From assembly GCA_964016985.1 (NCBI GenBank), contig OZ024826.1, forward strand, positions 46,352,978 through 46,416,977: DNA of 64,000 bases, in the 5' to 3' direction. The stretch's first letter is position 1. Each line of letters begins with the position of its first letter. This stretch comes from Anodontia alba. Lineage: Eukaryota; Mollusca; Bivalvia; Lucinida; Lucinidae. Under the pieces are notes generated by a model that worked only from the letters and a program-made list of their open reading frames with translations, was not told where the DNA came from and did no database searches. Shown here in pieces: positions 21,785 to 33,700 of this stretch. Made by a program: the position numbers and the translations under genes.

Positions 21785-24700
21785 GTAAGCTAAATTTAAA
21801 TTGTTTTGTGATAAATGATTCCCAAATCTCTGCGATTGAACTTTTCTTTGAAACTCTTGACGGACATCAAATTCGGACTGGATTCAGATTCGTACATCTG
21901 TTGTAATAAAGACTGAAAGGCCTGTTTTTAGTTAAGGCAGGGCTTCCATTAACTTCCAGACTCAGGAAGTCCCAGACTTCCTTCCCCTCAAATTTGGAAG
22001 TCCCACAGGAAAATCTAGGAAGTCCCACTTTTTTTCCGTGCTGCGGTGGTCTGCCCTTTCTTTAGTAGAACATAGGTTCTTATTTCAGTGTCACACAGAA
22101 TCATCATGATATACGCTGTTCTTAGATGTGTTTTAAAAATGTCCTTAACGCTTATTAAAATTCGATCGCATCTTTTTGGAAAGCCTGTACTTGTGTGTCG
22201 GACCTTAGAGAAAGCATCAACATTGGTACAACTTCGCATTCGTTTCAAAGCCCAGAGAAAGAAAAAAAGAAAAGAAAATACATGAGAGAAAACACCCAAA
22301 ACATGTTTTCTTAAAAATAAACTATGCTGAAATTATTTTGCAGAAATGTATTTAATGAAATATTTGTTCGGATTATAGCTGATCAACACGAACGAACGAG
22401 TTGCTTACTTCACAAAAATTGCGGGAAAACGGCGCCGACTCGTGCAACAACAAACGAATTAAAAGGCAGCTCTCGATGAAATACCAACAGCAAAACGTTC
22501 GTTCGCGGAGAAAAGCAAGCAAAAACATCGCAAATCGCCCTTTTTTAGACTTACTTTGCGTCTTTTCCGCGCTGGTAAACAGCGAAACCGGAACAAGGCT
22601 ACGCATTTAGAAACGGGTTTTCCGAAAATTTTGACGAAAAATATGTTTTCTTTTCATCTGAAAAATTGCTTTTGTTGTCATGACAAACGTAAGCTTCTAA
22701 ATTCGAATAGATTTTAATTTGCGTTCTGTGCATAATTGTTATTTATTTATTTATAGAATTTCAGTCGGCAATTCCCGGAAGTGTTGCAGACGACACACGT
22801 TCTTAGCAAAATAATAATTTAATATTTTAAGACGTGAATATTAAAAAATAATAATGACTTCATATAATTTCAACGAATATTTTCGGGGTCGCAGTAGAAA
22901 ATTTAATTATAAAAACATCAATTAATCAACTCAGCACGCGTGACAAATACACGCAGTGATCACGCAGCCATCAAAGGGGTGCCGAGACGCTTGACACGGC
23001 TGTCAATAAAACTCCCGCAAGCGGAAAATGGGGCGTCCTTAAAGCTCAGTCAACACAGGTAGCGAATTTCCGGTAAGTAGGCGGGGCAAACATCATACAA
23101 CTGGTTAAAAGTAGGCGGGCCTTTTGACAATTTTTGGCCGTCTCGGGTATCGATTTCGGACGGACAAAAGAAATTTCGGAAGTCCGCGGTACGACTTTGA
23201 AGTTCAATTTGGACGTCCGGTGGCAATCTCAGGGCGTAATATACGCCGTACGTCCGCTTAACGGAAGCCCTGGTTAAGGCATGGCCATGGCAGTCAAGCA
23301 CTAATTAATTATAGGACAATAATACAATGCAACTTCAAACATTTGCGATATGGATTCATACAAACCTGTGTATTGTTTGCCAAAGATAAATTCAAGAGAT
23401 TCGTGAACCATTTGTCCAATATTTCACAATAAAGCAGTAATTTTTGCCATCAAAACATGTTAGTTTTTTGAGCCGGTAATTCACTAAACAAATTAAGCCT
23501 ATATTGTGCAGTTTCTTTGAGCATATTTGTATGTAATGCTGAGAATGATAAGCCGGGATCAAGTACAAAAAGCTTAAAATAAAGTAGTTTTTATTATGCA
23601 TGTCAGGTCATTATTATAGACTGAGGAAGATTCGGTCATCCCTGATTGGTCTTGAAAAGTACGGAGTCTTTTATTTTTAATATTCTATTAGCATGGCACT
23701 GTTCCGCATCTGTACATAATCCCTGTGAGGGGATAATGCAGTATGAATAGATAGATAGATAGATAGATCCACAAGGGTCAGAGTGTGAAAACATAAAAAT
23801 GGAGACTAAGGCAAGTAAAACGTAACAAAAATGCTCCTGCATGTTATACTTCAAAGATCCAGGGTATTTTATTAAACAAAGTTTATCTTAACATATTCAT
23901 AGATAATTACAATTATCAAGTCACATTTATACATACTGTTGCTTACAGAAAAGATGGATAAGAGATTTGACAGGGTAAATAACTTTTTGAGAAGCCATCT
24001 TAAGTTCTACAAGGTATATATCTTATTGCCATGTCTGTATCGTGAATCGAATTGTATTGCAACTTTGGCTCCAGTACACAGCCCTATCAGTTACCTGTGT
24101 AACAAACTGATCTACCCAAATCACCTTTGAATTTACTAAAATAGACTGTTTTTGAATATGTGCACATTTATATTGATAATTTGGAATAATGTTAATTTAT
24201 ATATATACTTTCTACTGGGGTAGGTAAATATATAATGATATTAACATACAATGTATGATGTTATTCTGATAACATATTATGTCAAAATCTTTTTTTCTGG
24301 GAAAAATAAAATAAAAATATTTCAGTATGTCGTTTGCTGAAATTTTTACCCAGCATGCTAAGGCTTAGCGTTAAGGAGGAGTATTTGTGATTATTCTGGG
24401 ACAATTTTCCTTATGTCTCCATAAAAACATATCTTGTAGTGCTTCTGAGTACACACAACGTATAATTTTATAGAGAACTGGAGATAATGTTCCCAGAACT
24501 ATCACTAAATACTCCTCCCTAACAAGCTGACTGCACATATTTGTCTGAGCAGTGCAAAAAAAAAACAAAAAACTTATCTTTTAGGCAATTTTTTTAGAAT
24601 TTTGTTATTTTTAGGCATAACTTTGGTTTTTGTTACCTGGGTACTACTATTAATCTTCTACAATTTTTGCATAACTATGCGATAATGATAAATCACCAAA

Positions 24701-27700
24701 TATTACACCATTAAATACTATATATATTCTCCAAATATTATCAACATCATGACCTACATAGCTCTAGATCTGATAAGACCAGCTCTTTTTTTCTCCTTGA
24801 AAACATTATGGTTTTGGTAATCATTAGAAGCTCTATGAGGCAATTTGCAAGAGTACCCATAACATACATTTTCATGTAGAAGTAAAAAAACTAAAACCAA
24901 AAAAAAAAAAAAAAAGAAAAAAAAAAAAAAAGAAAAATATTGTTCCCAAAAATGCTTTATCCAAAGCAAGGACTTACTCTCAGATGTGTTAGCATTTTAT
25001 GTATGTATGTCATGTAATCCTGGTCAAATTGTGAAGCTTTAGTCTTTTTCCATTTTAGGATGTGCAAAAGCATTCTGTCCACACTCTGGTGTTCCGTTCA
25101 TTGAAGAGAACCCATGATATGTTTATATCAGACCAGGGGAATCCTCCACCAAAAGATGAGAGAAGGTAAAATCACTGTCTTCACCCTAAGAATTGGGACA
25201 GGCAGGTTAATTATGTTTGTAAAAGGCAACTCACCATCAGGTGATATGTTTTAACCAGCTTTCCAATGGAAAACTGCTGTTGTTTGTACGAAGTACAAGG
25301 AGAGCTATTGTAGTCACCCCGGTCGTCCGCGTTTGCGTTCCCGTTCCCGTCACACTGCGTTAAAGTTTTTCAAATGCTTATATCTCAACAGTCACTCCTC
25401 ACAGAGGCATCAAATTTGGAACTTAGGTACCTTGGAGGGTCTTCTGAGATTCCAAGAGAATAAACTCCTGGGTTCATGCCCCTGGGTGGGGCTAGGGGTC
25501 AGAATCTAGGACACCTTTGTAATACTGTGTTAAAGTTTTTCAAATTCTTATATCTTGACTTTCACTCCTCATAGAGCATTCATATTTAGAATTTGGGTAC
25601 CTGGAGGAGTCTTCTGAGATTCCAAAAGAACATACCCCTGGGTTCATACCTCAGGGTGGACCTTGGAGTGGGGCTAGGGGTCAAAATCTAGGACACATTT
25701 GTAAAATCTTATATGCCTACAGGTTATAGACACAACTGGTTATACATCAGCTAACTATGTGACATCGGTTTAAGTGTAAGAGAGTGAAGGTCATGATGAC
25801 CTACATTTTACGGTCCAGGTCACCTAGATTTCACGGTCCAATGATTTTGCCTTATATCTTGAATACTATTTGTTGGATAAATGTCACACCTGGGATATTA
25901 CTTCCATGTGACCCAATGAATGACCACTTACTATATCTAGGTCATTGTGACCTATATTTCATAGTTTAGTGATTTTGCCTTATATCTTGAATACTATTTG
26001 TTGGATAAATGTCACACCTGGGATATTAGTTCCTTGTGACCCGATTATTGACGTCAAAATATATCTCTGTTGGTGTGACCTATGTTTCATGGTTCAGTGA
26101 TTTTGCCTTATATCTTGAATACTATTTGTTGGATAAATGTCACACCTGGGATATTAGTTCCATGTGACCCAATGAATGACCACTTACTATATCTAGGTCA
26201 TTGTGACCTATATTTCATGCTTCAGTGATTTTGCCTTTTATTTTTATTACTATTTCATGGAGAATTGTCATACCTGGATTATTATATCTATGTGACAAAA
26301 TGATTTACATACAAATACATCTAGGTCAATGTGACCTATATTATATGGCTTAATGATAAAAATGTTACAATATAAAATGTACCCAGCAGGCGAGCTACGC
26401 TGTCCTACGACAGCTGTTGTTGCTTTTGTATTTTTGCACATGCTTAAATGATTTACCCTAAACATGTTTTTTTTTCTGTCTGTTTGTTCATCCATTTGTC
26501 TGTCATTTTTTTTGGCAGCCCCAAGCATTCAGGTCCATTTCTGAATAACTATTACAATTATAGTCATATAATCTGGAATATTCTTTCCCCCTAACAAAAA
26601 ATATGGACTCAAGCAATGTGGTATCATTTTATGACTAGAATCTTTTTTTTTATAGGCTTTTTTTAGCCTAATGATAAATGCCAATTTTTTTTTTATGTCA
26701 GTTCTCGTATTTAGCTCCCCGTTTCTGATTTATATAACTACAACACCTATATCATCTAACTGGCATATGCTTTCTCCCTAACATGCATTCAAACATTGCA
26801 GTGTCAAATTATGATGTTGACCTTAATGACCTATATTTCCTGGTGAAATGACTTTGTCCAGTTCTCCATAAAAAATATATTTGCTGTACTTCTTAGAAAT
26901 GTCTCTCTTTGACAAATATATTGAGGTTTTCCTGAGGACATGAAAATGCCAGTTTATGTTGTTCTTGTATTAGCATAGCTAACTATGTATTTTCAGTGAA
27001 TGGTTTAGAAAGTGTTGTAAGATTGATGATGAGTATGGTATGGTGAAGAATATGCCAAAGGAGGGAGGACAGAAGAAACAGCCTCACCATGATGTTGTCC
27101 GGCCATATGGGGAACAACAGTGGCATGGTTGGTATACTTAATTTGTATGTAGTGGATGCAAAGTCAACTGAATGACGATTTCCTTTTCTTATTTTGCATA
27201 GCTCAAGATAAGAGGGACATGATCAATACTCTTTAGTTAAAAACTTTATAAAGTAAAGAGAGTTAAAAAAAAAAAATCAGTTTGGAATTAACCTTAAAAA
27301 GCCAAGAAAACCTGCAACTGAAAATGTCTCCTGTTTATGTCGTCTGCTGAATATTCTTGCAAACTTTTCAAACATATTTTTGCATACAGGCAAACAATGT
27401 GGACCCAGATCTAAAGGAGCAGTCTGATCTGGATCCACACTGTTTACAAAAATGACTTTTAAAATCACAAGCAGATGACAAAGCAGACGACAACATACAT
27501 GTACATTTATATGATAAAGCCCTGTTGTACTTGCAGCAGGCGGAGGAAGGGGTCATGTGTAGTTTTTCTGCTGTTCCTGGAATGTCATTCACCTTTTCCC
27601 CCATCCTTCTCTATTTTTCTTTTCCCCTCTCCTACCAGCTCTTCTGGGCTCACCTATTCCCTGGGAGACAGCACAAAATGACCCACAGGGGTTGGTGTGG

Positions 27701-30700
27701 CATTTAGCAAGAACTGAGAACTACAAGTACAAACTTCATGCTTATGTTATTCTTCCTGATAAATAGATGAATGCTTACTTTCCATTACTTTACATGGGGA
27801 ATACTTAAATTCCAGTGCAAAATGTTGGAATCCCAAAATATGTCATGGTCTAGTCAGAAAACATTCATCAGCTAACACGTTTACAAAGATATGCTTATCT
27901 TTTAATATCTCAGTATTGGAACCTTGAAAAAGGTATTCAGAATATAGATCATGGCTGTAAATAAAGTGGGTATCCATATAATATCTTTCTTTTCATATTT
28001 TCCATGAAAACATATGTTGTGGTACTCATTAGAAGCCACTTGGTTAGGCACTTCTAATGAGTATCAATAATGTAGGCCTCGGTGGCTCAGTTGGATGCGC
28101 TGTCCGACTGGAGACCAGGAGGTCGCGGGTTCAACCCCCGCCGAGGTCAGCAACATTCTTTCGTGGAGATTGATCATGAAATATTTTCTACGGTCATTTT
28201 CTCCCTTCCGCTGATTCAAGAAGGGCAGTTGTCAGTTTCTGGCGAAAGAATGTGCACAATACTGGTTAACCGCTTAGAGGACTAAGCCTGCCCAGTAAAC
28301 GTGTGGTTAGGTAAACTGACCGCGCTCGACATGACCCCATTGGGTTGACTGGGCCGTAAAACCTCAACACAAACAAATTCATGGAGAAATAAGAAAAAAT
28401 ATCAGTACATTTTGGTTGGAAAAAGAGTCTTATCCAGAGCTATGTACATATAGATTTTGTTACTTCTGCACCAAACCATATATTGTGGCTATTTACAAGG
28501 ATCATTTTGTCTTGCTGAGAATTTATACTGCAAACAGTATGGTATGGGTCACAGCTAGCTTGCTCAGATGTAAAGACTGGTTTGGTTTTTCTCAGAGCTC
28601 TAGATAAGAGGAGTATCCAGAGAGATACTTTTTTCATATTTTTCCTTAACCCTTAAAGCGCCAGTCACAACTATTGTCGTCTGCTTTGTCTTCTGCTTGT
28701 TACTTCAAAAGTCACTTCTGCAAACAGTGTGGACCCAGATCAGACTGCTCCTTTAGGAGCAGTCTGATCTGGGTCCACACTGTTTGCCTGTATGCAAAAA
28801 TAGGTTTGAAAAGTTTGCAAGAATATTCAGCAGACGACATAAACAGACGACATTTTCAGATGCAGGTTTTCTTGGCGCTTTAAGGGTTAGAACATATGGT
28901 GTGAAGCTTCTCATCAAGGTACATGTACTGGTACTTCTGGTTGAGTACCCAACACTTTTTTTTTATGGAGAAATAAGAAAAATACTTAAACTTTTTTGGT
29001 AAAAAAAAACAACAACAAACAAACCCTTATCTAGAGGTTTATTTGTTGTTTGCATATGAAAAAAATGATGGTTTAATCACAATATGTCTCATATCATTTT
29101 TGAACAGAAGTGGATCCAACAATTCAAGGAACACATCCCTACCCCTCTGGCCCTGGAATACAGCTGGCTGATGGCACAGCAATAAGAGCTGACCCCAGTC
29201 AAGCAGGAATGGCACTTGTTGCTTATGAAAACAGGTATGTAAAATTTGTTTGTGTTAGAATATGAAAAGAAAAGTAGCTTTGGGAGAGAAAAGAGTTGTC
29301 CACATAATTAATGGGTAGTCCAGTAAAGTAAAAGGTTAGTCAGATACAGTTTGATCTGACTAAACCAGCTACATCAAACAACATTTTGAAATAAGGTGTG
29401 ACATTTCATGTGAATCATCTCCTTTGCAGACAGTTCACATGAAATGTCTGCCTTGTTTTCTCAGAGAAATAATAATTAAAAAATAAATGGACTGCCATCT
29501 ACAATGTACTACAGTTTTGCTTGTCACTTTTAGGGTCACAGTTTGAAAGACATTTTTAGAATGACAAAACTGAATCTCCAGAGAGCAGTGTTGAAAATGG
29601 CATCAGAACAGTCCAGTTAGATGACATATTTGACCTAATTATCACTTATACCCCTATTATGGCACAGTCCGGCAATTTCATAGTTTTTAGATTACAACCC
29701 ATGTACTTTTATCTAATTCTTTAGAAAAGTATATGTTATAGATACTCATTTGAATTGCCTAGACAAGTTGCGCCAATTCAAATTAATGCCAACAACATAT
29801 GCTTTTTATGAAGAAAATCAGAAAAAAATATTGCATAAGTATCATTAAATATGCCTTCATGAAGTCCTCTGCTGATCTTGTGCCCTTATTAGGTTGATAT
29901 TTTACTACATGTTTTTCCAGTAATTTTGAAAAATCTAAGTGCACAGTGCAGTTATTAGGTCGAATGTACCAGTCTTGCAAAGAAGGGCAATTGCATTCTT
30001 TTGCAGACTTTGTTTTCTTGCATACTTTACACTGGTGAAGGAAGGTAATATTTTAGTGTCAAAATTTTACTTGCGTTGCAAATTTTATGTTAATTTTCAT
30101 GCTGAATAAATTAAGATGCCATGCCCATTTCCAATTGTCAGCCAATCAGATTACTTAATCCAGATTGTTGACATTAATTCATATACTGAATGATGAACAG
30201 TGCAGATTCAGATCAGTTGGCTTCTTCAGAAGCCAACTGATCTGGATCTACACTGTACGGAAAGGCAGGGTATATCTATGTTCAGCAGGACCAGGGTTAA
30301 AATAGTAATCTTGTTGCATGTGTAAACTTCAACAGGGTATCGGAACCCGAGTTTTACGGTGACTTAGTGTACAGATTTAGAAAAATTGTAGGTAAATCTA
30401 ACTTTTTGGAGCAATTCAGAAAACTTATTAACCATTATAAAAGAATTGGCTATAGCCTGGATTTTATGTGGCAGACTGCATGCCTAGTTGTCAACCCAAT
30501 CATTGTTGATGGCTATGCTTCACTCTTTAATTGCACGATGGCGGTTCGGACCTCAGACTCAATGACGGCCTCTTCGTAAAACTTTAACCAGTGGGTTGGG
30601 GCTTGACGATATGTCTTTGGCTTGGCCCGCCATGGTTCAACTGTTGGTTTTCATTTACTCTGGCATACAGTAGAATTAGCCATGAGTACTCGTCTTTGTT

Positions 30701-33700
30701 TATTATAGTGATTAATTTGATTTTTATGTTTTCGCTTTGATGCATTGACTGAGTTGGGAGCCTTTATGCGAACCAAATTTTTATGTATTTCAGTATTAAG
30801 AGTAGCATCGGGACCCAGGGTGAAGTTAGCTAGCTGTAAAAGTGCTTTAAACCCCCCAGTGGTTTGCTCTACCGACTGTTCTAAGGCGGTGGTCCCAGTG
30901 TTAGTCTTACTCTTTGTTGCTTTGTGGTTTATTCTACGAGGCGATTTGTTGTATGTCATTCCGTGTGTCATTTTGTTCTTACGTCTTTCAGTCCTTTTAG
31001 TATTGCGATTACCTCACTTGGGGAAGAGAGAGCTAATCTTAGTGCTTTTCATACGTTTGTTTGGTTTGTGCTTGTTTAGATTTGTCGGTTTCCTCTTCCT
31101 CTTGAGGTCTGGGAAGGGCTGTGGTTTGTGATTGTGGCACTCCCTGGACTTTTCTCTTACCTTTTTTTCAAAGATCCTCACCAGCTTTGCAAGCATATTG
31201 ACTGGGCTTGTGCTGATATGATTGAAAACTGCTGGATTAGTAGCAGACAGTTTAGACCCTGACATGGCATTCTGTAGAGTCTGATCTTGGACTACTGTCC
31301 TTTCGACATCACTCAGAAAGACGTTTTTTGCTTGGGGTTTGATTTTTACTGAAAATATTTTGTTCTGGTTGACCATATCTTATCAGAAACCATATGTGTT
31401 TTATGTTTCTGTGTTTTGTTCTCTAATTTGTACCCTAAATTAAATTTATGACCAAAACTTGGTCTGACCTATGCTATTTCTATAGTAAAAGGCTTTTTTG
31501 GAATTTTTCGTTGAAGAAAATATTTTTACTTTTCTTTGCTGAATTTGAATTATTGATGTTTCACAGCAGTATTGTGAAAATTTCAGAAAAAATTAACAAG
31601 CATAACTTGTTGAAAGTCTGCCTCCAGGTTACCTACCCTACAGATTTCTGCATAATTTTCATTCATCTTTACTATGGGAAAAAGTGATGATGTTTGATTT
31701 TTTTAAAAACCAATGACCTGAATAAAATTTTTTGTGCATAGGTTGTTACGACAAATGATTTTGCATTAAACCATGACAAAAGTTTGCAAATTGACTTCTT
31801 CTATGTAAAGTGCCAAGCAAAAAAGGACTTTCTGAAAGATGTGGAAAGTACAGTAGACTGTTTGCTCAGCCTGTCTGTTCAAATACTTTGGGAAAATACT
31901 GTAAATCTGATGCATTGTATTGTATTAAATGAAGGTTGATTAGTATATACTATATGCCAACAAGGGTTTAAAGCTAATTTGGTTTCGTTCATTATATTTT
32001 GTGTCTTCTGACAGACCAACAGATATTCCTGCTGGGGCTGGTGTTCATGATATCAGACAACATGCTGGAAACCTTGATAGAATGGATCCATCTAAGGTAT
32101 TTATTTTACCCTTTCAACCCTGAGTTTGAACCCTGAAATGGGCTCTTCCATCCTTGAACTTGGACAGAACCATTGTTCCAAATAGGATTCTCAGGCAAAA
32201 ATTGAAAACAAAATATATAAGAGTGTAGATCCTGATGAGATGGTTTGTTATGTGCCATCTCATCTGGATCTAAGCTATTTGTAAAAATAGATGTTTTGAT
32301 CTACAGGATTAAAAGGGTCATATAACTTTTTGTCTCAATATTTTTTGCATATCATATATGTGTTTATTTTATACCAAACTATAACACATTGGGCAGTTTT
32401 AGTTCTTGATTTATTGTCATCCTTTATATAGGTATGCTGAATTTTACTACTATTAGATGACATTAAATGCTTAGCATATTGGGAAAACAGCCAGCCTTAG
32501 TGGCTCAGTTGGAATGGAGACCAGGAGGTCGCGGGATCGACCCCCGCCTAGGTCGGCAGCATTCTTTGGTGGAGATTGATCATGGAATATTTTCTATGGT
32601 CATCCTCTCCCTCCCGCTGATTCAAGAAGGACAGTTGTCAGTTTCTGGCAAAGGAATGTGCACAATACTGGTTAACCGCTTAGAGGACTGCCCGGTAAAA
32701 GTGTGCTTAGGTAAACTGACCGTGCTCGGCATGACCCCATTGGGTTGACTGGGCCGTAAAACCTCAACACAAACAAATGTTGGGAAAACATTTCAACAAA
32801 TGACACTGTTTTGAAATATTAAAATTATTTTTCTTATTTCTTTCTGAGCAGACAATATGCATGAAATATCAGAAACACCTTTGGAATCTATCTGCCCTTA
32901 ATCTTACCCTAATATTGTCTATAAAGATTCCAGTTATAAGTACATGAATATATGATCTCTCGACTACCCTTACCTTAACCTATCCCTAACCATCAGTGAA
33001 CTAGCTCTGATGCCGGCCTCGGTGGCTCAGTTGGATGCGCCGTCCGACTGGAGACCAGGAGGTCGCGGGTTCAACCCCCGCCGAGGTCGGCAACATTCTT
33101 TCGTGGAGATTGATCATGAAATATTTTCTACGGTCATTCTCTCCCTTCCGCTGATTCAAGAAGGGCAGTTGTCAGTTTCTGGTGAAAGAATGTGCACACT
33201 ACTGGTTAACCGCTTAGAGGACTAAGCCTGCCCAGTAAACGTGTGGTTAGGTAAACTGACCGCGCTCGACATGACCCCATTGGGTTGACTGGGCCGTAAA
33301 ACCTCAACACAAACAAACAAACTAGCTCTGATTTATCACTAACTCTTCATGCAGTCAGTGGATGTGCAAACTCACATGTTGAAGTCAGTAACAAGTGCGG
33401 ATAGATTCTAAAGTCTAGCCAAAAGTCAAATTCTATTTTCTGAGAAAAATAAGAAAATTATTTCACAATGTCATCTTAATTTGCCAATAGAGAGGTGAAT
33501 GTTAAAAAAAAAAATGTCTGAAAAAGGGCTTGATATTCATGAGAGAAGCAAAACAAAGTGTTAGCTCATTGTCCTCTGCTAATTGTATCATCAGAATACT
33601 AAGGGCTAATCATATCATTGTTTCAGGCTCTGGTGTCAGTTGGTTCACAACAAGCTCTTGTACCAAAGAAAGCACCAACCATGCCCAAACCACAGTGGCA

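Noticed and set aside
28075..28150. Possible functional tRNA genes at SINE heads and at 14533
   Set aside because: Boxes A and B are present, but the acceptor stem does not close and each is fused to a SINE body; they are tRNA-derived, not tRNA genes.
28082..28285. ORFs inside SINEs (for example [17 protein letters not shown] type)
   Set aside because: Translation of the tRNA-like head and SINE body; the same ORF reappears in every copy.
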